33,616 nucleotides of DNA from a virus. The DNA is taken from IMG/VR virus record IMGVR_UViG_3300044641_003476, positions 1-33,616 of that record; one strand, 5' to 3'. Each line of letters opens with the position of its first letter. Within the stretch, counting starts at the first letter, position 1. Shown here piece after piece: positions 17,058-24,150 of the stretch. The position numbers were made by a program, and so were the translations under genes. The notes under the pieces are model-generated. The model worked only from the letters and a program-made list of their open reading frames with translations. It was not told where the DNA came from and searched no databases.

Positions 17058-17160
17058 TGTATGTCCTTGTTTGGCAGACACCTTGGCCCGGTCTGCCAGC
17101 GGGGGGCGACGTGCCGACTCCCCAATGTTGGAGAGTCTTCCCGGCCCGTCCAAGCTCTAA
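17058..17160 (-). promoter_or_regulatory. Structured 103-nt leader of the helicase gene with two hairpins
   Basis: This is the longest noncoding gap within the lower half of the leftward operon, where other genes overlap. It contains two strong inverted repeats. TGGCAGAC (17072-17079) pairs with GTCTGCCA (17091-17098), 8 bp with an 11-base loop. A second stem, 17116-17124 with 17129-17137, has 9 pairs including one G-U on the minus strand and a 4-base loop. Neither is followed by a T run, so these are not simple terminators. The first ends just before the AAGGA ribosome site and could control helicase translation or mark an RNA-processing site. Confidence 0.5.
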
Positions 17161-17325
17161 TCAATCTTGGCGCCGACCCTTGGCGATACGCCCGGTCTTC
17201 CGGTCGCGATGGAACATCGTCTCGCATTCCATCTTTAGCTCGTGAAGCTCACGGCGCAGCTTACCCTCGACGTGCATCAAGGCAAAGATAGCTGCCAGCA
17301 GAGCAAGTGCAATCAGAATAGTCAT
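17161..17325 (-). CDS. Small membrane-anchored protein (54 aa)
   Basis: The start makes an ATGA overlap with the upstream gene and AGGTGCGAACG precedes it. Residues 1-17 (MTILIALALLAAIFALM) are a clear hydrophobic segment, probably a membrane anchor. The rest is charged and helical (EGKLRRELHELKMECETMFH) and ends basic. The layout (N-terminal anchor plus charged helix) resembles small inner-membrane phage proteins, including some spanin-like ones, but its location among replication genes argues against a lysis role. Function unknown. Confidence 0.7.
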   Translation of the reverse strand: MTILIALALLAAIFALMHVEGKLRRELHELKMECETMFHRDRKTGRIAKGRRQD

Positions 17326-17861
17326 CGTTCGCACCTCCATATCTCGCTGGACGTAGCCAGATTGCTCGGCCAGCCGGTGTCCTCAGTGAAACTGCGCTCC
17401 TCGAACAGCAGCATATTCGTCGGTCGGATCAGGAGCCTGTCCCCCTCCGTCCGCATGAACATAAACTCTTTGCTCTGCTCCGGCGCCGCGCTGAACCCAT
17501 CGTCCCGCGGGCAAGCCGTGAACAGATACCGCGCCCGGTGATCGGTGCAGTCATAGCGCGCCGTGAGATCCGAGAGATACGCATAGCGCACGACGTCGAA
17601 CCCGTGGCCGTAGCAATCCCACACCTGCGCCTGCCTTAGCGTCCAGTGTGGCTGACCGGGCTTGGGACTGAACGCAATCGCATGAGGTGGGACACCGCGG
17701 TAAACGGCGCCGCACTCCAGCATGACGTGGCAACCCCAAGCCCGACCCGGTTCACTGCGTATGGCGAACCACACCGCAGGCTCCCAGCCCTCCCCGTCGC
17801 GCCGGATCAGGGCGCTCGACACCCAGACATACTGGTGCAGGGGGATGTCCCGGCTACTCAT
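17322..17861 (-). CDS. Hypothetical protein (179 aa)
   Basis: ATGA overlaps link it to both neighbours. It is rich in aromatic residues with short beta-strand patterns (HQYVWVSSALIRRDGEGWEP) and has several Cys and His (WGCHVMLECGAVYRGVPPHA; DCTDHRARYLFTACP). These could bind a metal, but the spacing does not match a motif I know. It sits between two small membrane-protein genes. No family recognised. Confidence 0.65.
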   Translation of the reverse strand: MSSRDIPLHQYVWVSSALIRRDGEGWEPAVWFAIRSEPGRAWGCHVMLECGAVYRGVPPHAIAFSPKPGQPHWTLRQAQVWDCYGHGFDVVRYAYLSDLTARYDCTDHRARYLFTACPRDDGFSAAPEQSKEFMFMRTEGDRLLIRPTNMLLFEERSFTEDTGWPSNLATSSEIWRCER

Positions 17862-17986
17862 GGCCAGATGTCGTCATCGTATAGCATGCCCAGCGTCTCC
17901 TGCTCGGTCGCCTTGTTGCGGACGATCAGGAAGATCGCAGTCGCAAACGTCGCGACCATGACTGCCAGCAGGTATCGGCCCGACAT
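17858..17986 (-). CDS. Small transmembrane protein (42 aa)
   Basis: Supported by an ATGA overlap with the next gene (17858-17861). It starts MSGRYLLAVMVATFATAIFL, a single membrane helix after a short basic N-terminus, and continues with an acidic tail ending LYDDDIWP. A positive N-terminus and acidic C-terminus predict an N-in, C-out topology. One of several membrane microproteins in this operon; function unknown. Confidence 0.6.
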   Translation of the reverse strand: MSGRYLLAVMVATFATAIFLIVRNKATEQETLGMLYDDDIWP

Positions 17987-17988
17987 AG

Positions 17989-18165
17989 TTACCCCTCAAT
18001 CTTCAGCGGGCAGATGCGATAGCCGACGTTTAGCACAGTGCCGTTGTCGTATCGGCAGAAGTGATTGCCATTGGCATACCACTCAGCGACGAGGTAGCTC
18101 GCCAAAGCCAGCGCCGGGGTGGCGGCGGTCACTGCAATCACAGCGGCGATAATCAGTTTCTTCAT
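17989..18165 (-). CDS. Small exported protein with signal peptide (58 aa)
   Basis: A strong GAGGAGG precedes the ATG. The N-terminus is a textbook Sec signal: MKK, a hydrophobic core (LIIAAVIAVTAA) and TPALA as the likely signal-peptidase site near residue 20. The mature part of about 38 aa has two Cys (NHFCRYDNG ... YRICPLKI) that could form a disulfide in the periplasm. An exported peptide made early suggests a periplasmic or envelope job such as superinfection interference; this is inference. Confidence 0.7.
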   Translation of the reverse strand: MKKLIIAAVIAVTAATPALALASYLVAEWYANGNHFCRYDNGTVLNVGYRICPLKIEG

Positions 18166-18176
18166 GATGTTCCTCC

Positions 18177-18404
18177 TCAGTCAAGACGCCAAACGCGGAC
18201 GCCATGTTCAGCATTACGCACAACAAACTTACGACTCAAACGACGACCAGCGTGTGACGCAGTGCTACTCATCGAGCGCAGCTTCGCGCCGTCAACGAAG
18301 AAGCTCTGGCCCACATTCAGTTCGTTCCAAGGATACTTCGCCCGGCGCTTGCGGGGTTGCCGCTCCGCAGGGATCTCGTAACCATCTTCAATTTTAAACA
18401 TCAT
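18177..18404 (-). CDS. DUF7303-like small phage protein (75 aa)
   Basis: GGAGG lies five bases before the ATG at 18404, which I prefer over the ATG seven codons earlier. The conserved core is KYPWNELNVGQSFFVDGA, then SSTASHAGRRLSRKFVVRN and GVRVWR. I recognise this as the widespread small phage family 'KYPw..m.vGdSFfv...GvrvwR' (DUF7303, from memory). Its function is unknown. The second half may be a small DNA-binding or regulatory fold. Confidence 0.75.
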   Translation of the reverse strand: MMFKIEDGYEIPAERQPRKRRAKYPWNELNVGQSFFVDGAKLRSMSSTASHAGRRLSRKFVVRNAEHGVRVWRLD

Positions 18405-18454
18405 TCTGTCCTCCGGTTTTTTCATACTCTACGGGTTCTACCCGCCGTTTCAAC

Positions 18455-18619
18455 TCATAAATCACGGCGCAAACGTTCTTCTTTGAATATTTTTTCAGCC
18501 TCTGAACGACTCACACCATACGTATACGCCAACTCGTGCGGCTCGCGCGTCATCAGCACATCATCAGGCCAAGCACGCACCATCTTACGCGCTAAATCCT
18601 GCCCGCTAACCTTCTTCAT
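18455..18619 (-). CDS. Small HTH-like protein (54 aa)
   Basis: The start makes an ATGA overlap with the primase-helicase stop at 18616-18619. The protein is basic. LAYTYGVSRSEAEKIFKEER at residues 30-49 has the spacing of a helix-turn-helix with the turn at GVS. A DNA-binding or regulatory role is plausible but not proven. Confidence 0.6.
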   Translation of the reverse strand: MKKVSGQDLARKMVRAWPDDVLMTREPHELAYTYGVSRSEAEKIFKEERLRRDL

Positions 18620-21021
18620 CGGTCCCATACCCCTACTGGCCACTCTTCCTTCGGCATAAAAATCGCGCGCGACATCGTCCCCTTGAAGTAGACCGAGTTT
18701 ACGCTCCTCTTCGCGGCAGGGTGGCGCAACAACACGCCCACCCATCCCTCGTGATAGACCGACGCATCCATAATTCTATTCAGCGACGTGATGCTCTGGC
18801 CGATCCACACCCCCGTCGGAACGGCATACTCGCGCTCGACCTTCAGCCCGTAACGCGCCAGCGTGTCGTCGGCCACCTTCAGCCGCACATCCGAATGTTC
18901 ATCCATTTTAAAGCAGATCAGCAGCAGTTCCCCGATGGTCCGATCCTGCATGCCCTGCGCCGTCTCAACCCGCACCGTCGCCTGCACGATGTGATTCAGC
19001 AACACCTTGTCTTCACGTTCCGACTTCACCGTCAGGAACTCTTCAAGGTTTATCGTGCTCAGATAGTTCTCGCACTGCTTCATATCCAATTTCTTCGTGC
19101 TGTAGAGACTGTAGCACCCAGCCAGCAGCGTCCCAATCTGATCGCCGATGCGCCGGTTCGCCAGCACCGTGGCAATCGTCTCCTTAAAGACCGAGATGTT
19201 GTGGCGCAGCGTGAACAGGTTTTCCAACTGGCGCGTCAGTAGCCGCTGCGGCATGTCTTTCGGGATCTCCAAGGTCATGGCCACGAAGTCTTTGAAGTCC
19301 TCTTCCCTCTTGCGCCGCTCCTCAGCCGTGAACGACTCCAGCGGCCTGATCGTCAGCACCGCCGTGCGTGTCAGGTCGGCAGCTTCCTTAAGACCCACGC
19401 CAATCGAAGACATCAGGAACGACGACCGCATCGTGAACGAATGCCCCTGATGGTTCGCAGACCCCTTCAGAATCCGTCCCCGGGTCTCGCTCGACGACTG
19501 CCGCATCAGATCCATCACGGCCTTACGACGCGCCGCCGAAGCCATCTTGGCCTCTTTGTCGCCATTCTCCGCTTCGTCGAACACCACCGGTATCGAATCG
19601 TTCCCGATCCATTGCCGGATACCGGCCTCGGTCGTGGCGCCCAAAGGGTAAATCGCCACGGTTCCGAGAAACATCCCCACCATTTCCACGACCGTGGACT
19701 TCCCTGAACCTTGGTTTCCCGTGAGCCACACGTGCGTTCGCCAGTCCAGTCCGCCGCACACCACAGCCGTCGCAATCCAGCCGGCCAGCAGGTCGCCGTG
19801 AATCGGCGCTTCCCAGCGCACCTTGTTGCACAGTTCGCGGATCATGCGGCCATCGTCGTCGGTCGCGCGCACGTCAAACTTATCGACATCCAAGATCAGG
19901 TCGGCTTCCATCGTGTAGTTGTAACGGCTCTTCAGTCGGACGTGCTTCACCTCTCGCGTCTCACAGTCGGGACGCGCCACCAGCAGCTTATTCCCGGAGT
20001 TCAGGATAGCTCGCGGCCCATCCTTGTCGTCCATCCAGACGCCCCGTCCGCGCAGGCGGCCCGGGTGATACACGCCGACATCATCGCACTGCTTGATTAC
20101 CTTTGAACCAGCTTCTTCCCAGTCGATGCTTTTGATGTCCGTTTTCCCCTGCAGCCACGCCCAGTGGTTTTTATCGGAATGAACCGCTAGGCACCCAGCC
20201 TTCGTCCGCAGGCGGTCAATGTGAAACTCAATCACCTGCTGCCGATTCTGTAGATGCAAATAATACGTGTCGTGGTCAAAGCCCAGCGGACGCCACTCGC
20301 GTGCGGCATTCTCGTCGGGATCTTCAATCGCCTCAACCGCTGCAACCGTCGCCTCAGGCACCGCCGCGCGCTTCAGTTCCCGGCGCATGATGTCCGTGAT
20401 CTGCTGCGGCTTCACCTTCAACGGCAGCGCATCGGCCAGATCCCAGCCGTCCGGGAACACCACGCTCAGGGTCACAATCGACACCGGCACGCGCTGCTCA
20501 CCCAGTATCTTCTGGATCTCCAGCGCCGCCTCGATGCCCGGCGTGTCGTTGTCCGGCCAGACCACGCAGCTATGCCCAGCCAGCAGGCTCCAGTCCGTCT
20601 GGTCGACAGCCTTCGCCCCGCCCTGCCACGTCGTAATGACCCAGCCCTCAGGCACATATTGCGCTGCAGCATCGGCAGCCTTCTCGCCCTCGACGATCAG
20701 CACCGGGCAGGTCGGCGACGCCGCCAACAGGTCGCCGTTATACAGCGGTCGCCCCTTGCCAAACCCGGACGTGATAAACTTCTTGCCGTCCCAGACAATC
20801 GGGCGGATCTCTTTACGCGCACCCGGCGGATTCCACCGTGCCACCGCCCCAAACGCGGCGCCATCAGCCATGCGGTAAATCCACATCGCATCAGGCTCCG
20901 GGCCGAGAGACTTCCGCAGCGAGTCCGGGATCACCACCGGCTCAGGCATCGGCGTGACAATCTCGGCCTTAGCCGTGATGTCCTCAGCAATCGCCAGCGC
21001 CTTCAGGTCTACTTTACGCAT
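18616..21021 (-). CDS. Phage primase-helicase (TOPRIM plus AAA-type ATPase), 801 aa
   Basis: The N-terminal part has TOPRIM-like motifs: LIVEGEKAADAA (catalytic-type Glu near residue 111), WPDNDTPG at 155-162, and DLADAL at 194-199. The C-terminal part is an ATPase with Walker A GNQGSGKST at 435-443 and Walker B PVVFDEAE at 478-485, followed by helical segments typical of phage replication ATPases. The usual zinc-binding primase domain is absent from this chain and is supplied by the gene just upstream, overlapping by eight bases. Likely role: priming and unwinding at the phage replication fork. Catalytic priming activity is inferred. Confidence 0.85.
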   Translation of the reverse strand: MRKVDLKALAIAEDITAKAEIVTPMPEPVVIPDSLRKSLGPEPDAMWIYRMADGAAFGAVARWNPPGARKEIRPIVWDGKKFITSGFGKGRPLYNGDLLAASPTCPVLIVEGEKAADAAAQYVPEGWVITTWQGGAKAVDQTDWSLLAGHSCVVWPDNDTPGIEAALEIQKILGEQRVPVSIVTLSVVFPDGWDLADALPLKVKPQQITDIMRRELKRAAVPEATVAAVEAIEDPDENAAREWRPLGFDHDTYYLHLQNRQQVIEFHIDRLRTKAGCLAVHSDKNHWAWLQGKTDIKSIDWEEAGSKVIKQCDDVGVYHPGRLRGRGVWMDDKDGPRAILNSGNKLLVARPDCETREVKHVRLKSRYNYTMEADLILDVDKFDVRATDDDGRMIRELCNKVRWEAPIHGDLLAGWIATAVVCGGLDWRTHVWLTGNQGSGKSTVVEMVGMFLGTVAIYPLGATTEAGIRQWIGNDSIPVVFDEAENGDKEAKMASAARRKAVMDLMRQSSSETRGRILKGSANHQGHSFTMRSSFLMSSIGVGLKEAADLTRTAVLTIRPLESFTAEERRKREEDFKDFVAMTLEIPKDMPQRLLTRQLENLFTLRHNISVFKETIATVLANRRIGDQIGTLLAGCYSLYSTKKLDMKQCENYLSTINLEEFLTVKSEREDKVLLNHIVQATVRVETAQGMQDRTIGELLLICFKMDEHSDVRLKVADDTLARYGLKVEREYAVPTGVWIGQSITSLNRIMDASVYHEGWVGVLLRHPAAKRSVNSVYFKGTMSRAIFMPKEEWPVGVWDR

Positions 21022-21406
21022 GGGTCAGACCCAACATCTCAGCGAACCCAGCAATCGTTTCCTGCAGGCTGTCGCCAAACAGCTTCATGGACAGGTCAAT
21101 CATGTCGCCCTTCTCGCCGGTCGCGAAGTCCTGCCAGCGCCCAGTGCTGAACGATACGCCCAACGATGGGTTGCGGTCGTCGCGCCACGGCGCACACGCC
21201 AGATACCAACCACCCTGCCGCTTGCCACCCGGCAACCAGTCACGGCACAGCGCCTCAATGTGAGACGGGCTCAGGCGATCCTTGATGTCACGGATTGTGT
21301 ATGACCGGGACTTGACGGATACGGCGGGGGAACAGGGGGGAGCACGCCTCCCGCCGCTCTTGTGGTTTTTAGGCAAGCCTTGGACATCGCCACAATTCCC
21401 GGTCAT
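21014..21406 (-). CDS. CHC2-like primase N-terminal domain protein (130 aa)
   Basis: The C-terminal 85 residues follow the primase zinc-domain pattern: ALCRDWLPGGKRQGGWYLAC, then PWRDDRNPSLGVSFSTGRWQ and GEKGDMIDLSMKLFGDSLQE. In classical CHC2 proteins the region is CPFHxEKTPSF...CFGCGxxGD. Here the second CxxC is replaced by W-Q-D-F-A, so zinc binding is probably lost or altered. The product pairs with the TOPRIM/helicase protein just downstream, making a split primase. I chose the ATG at 21406 with AGAGGG upstream; a TTG at 21439 is an alternative. Confidence 0.78.
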   Translation of the reverse strand: MTGNCGDVQGLPKNHKSGGRRAPPCSPAVSVKSRSYTIRDIKDRLSPSHIEALCRDWLPGGKRQGGWYLACAPWRDDRNPSLGVSFSTGRWQDFATGEKGDMIDLSMKLFGDSLQETIAGFAEMLGLTHA

Positions 21407-21454
21407 TTCGATATTATCCCTCTGTATCCGCGCCGTCAAACGCGGGGGTCGCCA

Positions 21455-21482
21455 ATGCTACAGTTTCAAATTAAACTGACAA
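21455..21482 (-). promoter_or_regulatory. Candidate promoter for the primase module
   Basis: On the minus strand TTGTCA (21482-21477) is followed after 16 bases by TAGCAT (21460-21455), a plausible sigma70 pair upstream of the primase gene start at 21406. The -35 lies inside an inverted repeat. It is the only clear noncoding gap in this part of the operon. Confidence 0.4.
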
Positions 21483-21491
21483 GCCTGTCAG
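21461..21491. repeat. Two overlapping inverted repeats (operator-like)
   Basis: CAGTTT (21461-21466) pairs with AAACTG (21473-21478), and CTGACA (21476-21481) pairs with TGTCAG (21486-21491). The arms share CTG. They overlap the promoter candidate and could be a repressor site or a mutually exclusive RNA fold. Confidence 0.55.
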
Positions 21492-21503
21492 CAAAATTAT
21501 TCT

Positions 21504-21575
21504 CTAACGGTCAAGCGCCACGGCAATCCCATAGACCGCCGCCAGTGCGCCCAGCATACCCAGCGCCGTTGCCAT
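21504..21575 (-). CDS. Hydrophobic micropeptide (23 aa)
   Basis: The start overlaps the upstream stop (TGATG) and GGAGGG lies eight bases upstream. The peptide begins MATALGMLGALAAVYGIAVA and ends LDR, a single hydrophobic helix without charge until the end. The coupled start and ribosome site support real translation; function unknown. It is followed by the dyads and promoter of the primase module. Confidence 0.5.
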   Translation of the reverse strand: MATALGMLGALAAVYGIAVALDR

Positions 21576-21772
21576 CAGCCTGCCCTCCGGCCCATCCGCG
21601 CCTCCACCGCACGGCGCAGCATCAGCGGGGTGAATCCCCACATCCGCATCGCCACGCTGTAGTGCTTCACCAACTCCGCAATCTCAGCGTCAACGGCATC
21701 CATCTGCGCCTTCAACGCATCGCGCCTGTCAAACGCCCCAGCCGCAGCCGCAATCGTTTCATTCTCAGTCAT
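21575..21772 (-). CDS. Hypothetical coiled-coil protein (65 aa)
   Basis: A strong GAGGGGGAG precedes the ATG. Residues 10-40 form a charged amphipathic helix (AFDRRDALKAQMDAVDAEIA) likely to dimerise, followed by a hydrophobic segment and a basic C-terminus. No known family. Confidence 0.65.
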   Translation of the reverse strand: MTENETIAAAAGAFDRRDALKAQMDAVDAEIAELVKHYSVAMRMWGFTPLMLRRAVEARMGRRAG

Positions 21773-21786
21773 GCTCCCCCTCCCTC

Positions 21787-22095
21787 TCAGTGCTTCGCGG
21801 CTGGCCGCATGCCGTATTCCCGGAGCAAGTCCAGCGCCCGCTCCATCTCGGCATACAGGCGCCCCGGTATGATGCTGTCATCCGTGAAGGCGTCGAACGC
21901 ATCCACCAGATTGTCCAGCACACGCAGCGCCCGGCCAGCATCGCGCGCCGTCAGGTCGCCCGGCTTCTCCAAGTGCATCGCGCTGATCAACTGATCTCGC
22001 GAGATCGACGACAGTAGGTCACCCAACTGCGCCCACGCCTCCGTCTCATCCTCGGCCCTGATGCCGAAGCACAGATTGAATTCATGGTGTTTCAT
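21787..22095 (-). CDS. Hypothetical small acidic protein (102 aa)
   Basis: The ATGA overlap at 22092-22095 and GGGAGGGGG just upstream set the start at MKHHEFNLCFGIRAEDETEA. The protein is acidic, opening with a short strand-rich segment followed by helices (LSSISRDQLISAMHLEKPG; LRVLDNLVDAFDAFTDD). No enzymatic motif or family recognised. One of the row of small early genes. Confidence 0.65.
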   Translation of the reverse strand: MKHHEFNLCFGIRAEDETEAWAQLGDLLSSISRDQLISAMHLEKPGDLTARDAGRALRVLDNLVDAFDAFTDDSIIPGRLYAEMERALDLLREYGMRPAAKH

Positions 22096-22340
22096 ATTTC
22101 CCCCTCCCAATCGATTCCGTCAGTCAGTCCGTAAATCGCGTCACGCAAATCCTTCGGCAGCGCCGCCGCATCCACAGACACGCCCAGTATCTCAAGCTCA
22201 TCTATCTCAGCGGTCTCCTGCACAGGCTCCCACCATGATGGTGAGCGCGGCACACCGTAGTCGGCGCGCTCCATCTGGCAGACGAACGTCACCCGCAGGT
22301 CGTCGCTCTCGTATGTCGCAGTCGCAATCATCTCATTCAC
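22092..22340 (-). CDS. Hypothetical small acidic protein (82 aa)
   Basis: It is joined by ATGA overlaps on both sides (22337-22340 and 22092-22095). The first half looks beta-rich (MIATATYESDDLRVTFVCQM) and the second is strongly acidic (ETAEIDELEILGVSVDAAAL) and ends DGIDWEGEI. The acidity would suit a DNA mimic or an interaction partner of the host, but there is no direct sign of this. Confidence 0.65.
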   Translation of the reverse strand: MNEMIATATYESDDLRVTFVCQMERADYGVPRSPSWWEPVQETAEIDELEILGVSVDAAALPKDLRDAIYGLTDGIDWEGEI

Positions 22341-22756
22341 TCCGTCACGGTGATAAAACTTCTCGTCGGTATCAGCACCACGCGCTCGACATCGCGGCTG
22401 TCGCCCCGGTCATAGCGGCCCCCGGTGGATACCGTGTGTTCGACAGGCACCTGAACGATGCCCAGTTCATCCGTCCACTGCACCGCCAGCAGGGCGTCAG
22501 CGCCCCTCGCGTCGATGGCGCAGAGCGCATTGTATTTATGCTCACTCAGCAGATAGGTTTCGTATCGCGCGCGCTCATTCCTACGCACTTTGATCTCAAC
22601 GACACGGGGTCTCGGCTGGCGGCGGAACACGACATCGTATGGAGCGAACGGGTCTCTGGGCGCAGTGGCCGTCAACCCGAAAGCGCGCTCCAGCTTGGCG
22701 ATGACGCCCGCCTGATTGGCGCGATCCGCATCGCTTTCGTAGACGGGTCGCGTCAT
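22337..22756 (-). CDS. PD-(D/E)XK nuclease-like protein (139 aa)
   Basis: The start at 22756 makes an ATGA overlap with the HTH gene; an upstream in-frame extension is dismissed because it lies inside that gene. Sequence pattern: ANQAGVIAKLERAFG, then PYDVVFRRQPRPRVVEIKVR, with Asp41, Glu54 and Lys56 in the order and spacing of the nuclease core. A conserved-looking helix follows (ETYLLSEHKYNAL). It could be a Holliday-junction or structure-specific nuclease. It is the third nuclease fold in the window. Confidence is moderate because the core is short. Confidence 0.65.
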   Translation of the reverse strand: MTRPVYESDADRANQAGVIAKLERAFGLTATAPRDPFAPYDVVFRRQPRPRVVEIKVRRNERARYETYLLSEHKYNALCAIDARGADALLAVQWTDELGIVQVPVEHTVSTGGRYDRGDSRDVERVVLIPTRSFITVTE

Positions 22757-23226
22757 TCCCCCTTCTCCTTCTTCATCTGCCTCAGGTGGCCCATGCTCCG
22801 CGCTCGACCATTCGCCACAGCCCGCGCGTGTATCTCTGGCCGGTTCTTCTTCAGCGCCTCGCCAAATCTCGATAGACAGCCCCAGCCACACGCCCGCCCC
22901 AGTTCCGAGAGAGTCAACGTCTCGTCATACTGGCCCGGCGCCGGCAGCGTTCTCGGCCCACGAGGGCGGTGCAGCCCCGTGTCCTTGCGCCACAACCGGA
23001 CAGTCTCTCGATCCACGTCCAGCCGCTGCGCCAGTTCCTCATTGCTGCGATCCGCTAGCGCCGGGAAAATCTCCGGCACCGGGGTTCCCCGCGCAATCAC
23101 CGCCTTCACCTGCGACAGGTGCGCCCGCGCTTTCTCAGACAGGCGCACAGGCGTCAGCTTCTGCCCATCCCACCACATAAATCTGCGGTCGTAGATGATC
23201 ACGCGCTTGCCTGTGCTTGCCTTCAC
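22753..23226 (-). CDS. HTH DNA-binding protein (157 aa)
   Basis: ATGA overlaps occur at both ends. The N-terminal strand-rich part (KRVIIYDRRFMWWDGQKLTP) is followed by a helix-turn-helix at about residues 60-85 (SNEELAQRLDVDRETVRLWR), and a second possible one, LSELGRACGWGCLSRFGEAL. The C-terminus is basic. It could be a regulator of the early operon or a replication accessory. No repressor-type dimerisation domain is evident. Confidence 0.7.
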   Translation of the reverse strand: MKASTGKRVIIYDRRFMWWDGQKLTPVRLSEKARAHLSQVKAVIARGTPVPEIFPALADRSNEELAQRLDVDRETVRLWRKDTGLHRPRGPRTLPAPGQYDETLTLSELGRACGWGCLSRFGEALKKNRPEIHARAVANGRARSMGHLRQMKKEKGE

Positions 23227-23561
23227 CAGACAATCTCCCGCCGGATGCCCAGACGACAGTCGTGATACGGCGAACCATCGCGCTCGGCGTCTGCATCGTC
23301 CTCGCCTATCCGCGCCATCTCCCAGTGTGCCCGCGCCGTGTTCTCGTCCGCCTCGAACGCGCGCTCGAAGGCGTCCACCGCCGCCGTCGCCTCCCGGACG
23401 AACACAAAGTCATCATACCACTTAACATCGCGGTAACTGACCAGAACCATGTCCTCCGTTTCCTCAAGGTGGCACCAGTCCTGTGGCCAGTGCCGCTCCA
23501 GCCAAGCCTTCACCGTGTCGCGCGGATAAAACGCGAACGTTACATCGCTGCGATAACCCAT
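23223..23561 (-). CDS. Conserved phage protein of the MGYRSDV type (112 aa)
   Basis: The start overlaps the upstream stop in TGATG (ATG at 23561; a GTG three bases earlier is possible). The MGYRSDVTFAFYPRD opening and the acidic body (DMVLVSYRDVKWYDDFVFVR) ending REIVW match a small protein family I have seen in many phages, but no function is known to me. Confidence 0.72.
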   Translation of the reverse strand: MGYRSDVTFAFYPRDTVKAWLERHWPQDWCHLEETEDMVLVSYRDVKWYDDFVFVREATAAVDAFERAFEADENTARAHWEMARIGEDDADAERDGSPYHDCRLGIRREIVW

Positions 23562-23722
23562 CACTCCGTCCCCTCTACCCTGTTAATCATTTGCTGCACG
23601 TCATACAGCAACCGCGCCGCGCTATTCGGCTCCATGCCGCCATAGCCGTCTGACTCATAGTCGGCATAGCGGTCTAGATATTCCGCGCACTCGGTCAGCA
23701 TGTCCAGTATCTCGGCCATCAT
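23561..23722 (-). CDS. Hypothetical acidic small protein (53 aa)
   Basis: The ATGA overlap at 23719-23722 selects this start over a GTG thirty bases upstream. Sequence MMAEILDMLTECAEYLDRYA is a helix followed by a Tyr/Asp-rich turn and a second helix (SAARLLYDVQQMINRVE). A two-helix bundle is likely. Function unknown. Confidence 0.6.
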   Translation of the reverse strand: MMAEILDMLTECAEYLDRYADYESDGYGGMEPNSAARLLYDVQQMINRVEGTE

Positions 23723-23877
23723 CTCACGCGCTCCCTGTCCAGCCGCGACCACCGCGCCAGCGCCTCACGCGCCACCTGCGCGGCCTCGTCACGCACCCGG
23801 CGGGCATGAACCCACCGCGCCCGCTCCTGCTCCGCAATCGCCGTGTCCAGCGCCTGCAATGCCTGCTGTCCCGTCAT
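23719..23877 (-). CDS. Hypothetical Ala/Arg-rich helical protein (52 aa)
   Basis: The start at 23877 makes an ATGA overlap with the upstream gene. It is one long helix: MTGQQALQALDTAIAEQERA, then a region rich in Arg, Ala and Glu, ending RLDRERVR. Likely a coiled-coil dimer. Function unknown. Confidence 0.6.
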   Translation of the reverse strand: MTGQQALQALDTAIAEQERARWVHARRVRDEAAQVAREALARWSRLDRERVR

Positions 23878-24149
23878 TTCAATTCCCCCTTCGCATTCGC
23901 AATTTGCCAGCGAGCATCGTCCTGATGCATTTCGTCTAGCCCGTCCCAAGACGGTGAGTCCCTAAACGCGCCATGCCTCTCAACCAGATGCTCCAGAGAC
24001 GCCAGTAACCGCACCGTAGTTAAATGCGCCCCCCTCAGGTCGTGCATTACCTCGCGCATATTGGCACCGGCCGGTGCCTCCAGCGCATCAGCTGCATAGG
24101 CCAACGCAAGCTCCACTTCACGTAGCGTCTTCGTAATAGACTTCGTCAT
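23874..24149 (-). CDS. Hypothetical helical protein, tandem paralogue A (91 aa)
   Basis: The start at 24149 follows the previous stop by one base, with GGGAG upstream. The sequence aligns along its length with the next gene upstream: TLREVELALAYAADALEAPA here against TLYSVNETLIDAADTLEGAA there, both continuing GA.MR and both ending ANAKGE. The two genes are therefore a tandem duplication. The fold is all helical; function unknown. Confidence 0.65.
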   Translation of the reverse strand: MTKSITKTLREVELALAYAADALEAPAGANMREVMHDLRGAHLTTVRLLASLEHLVERHGAFRDSPSWDGLDEMHQDDARWQIANAKGELK

Positions 24150-24150
24150 T

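Noticed and set aside
16946-17227. Frames over the helicase leader, including an N-terminal extension of the helicase to 17153
   Set aside because: The extension needs a TTG start with no ribosome site and runs through two hairpins; the ATG at 17057 has AAGGA at the right distance.
22061-23194. 377-aa frame on the plus strand
   Set aside because: Covers several small minus-strand genes with clear ribosome sites and ATGA overlaps; composition (Arg, Ser, Pro, His) is that of a shadow.
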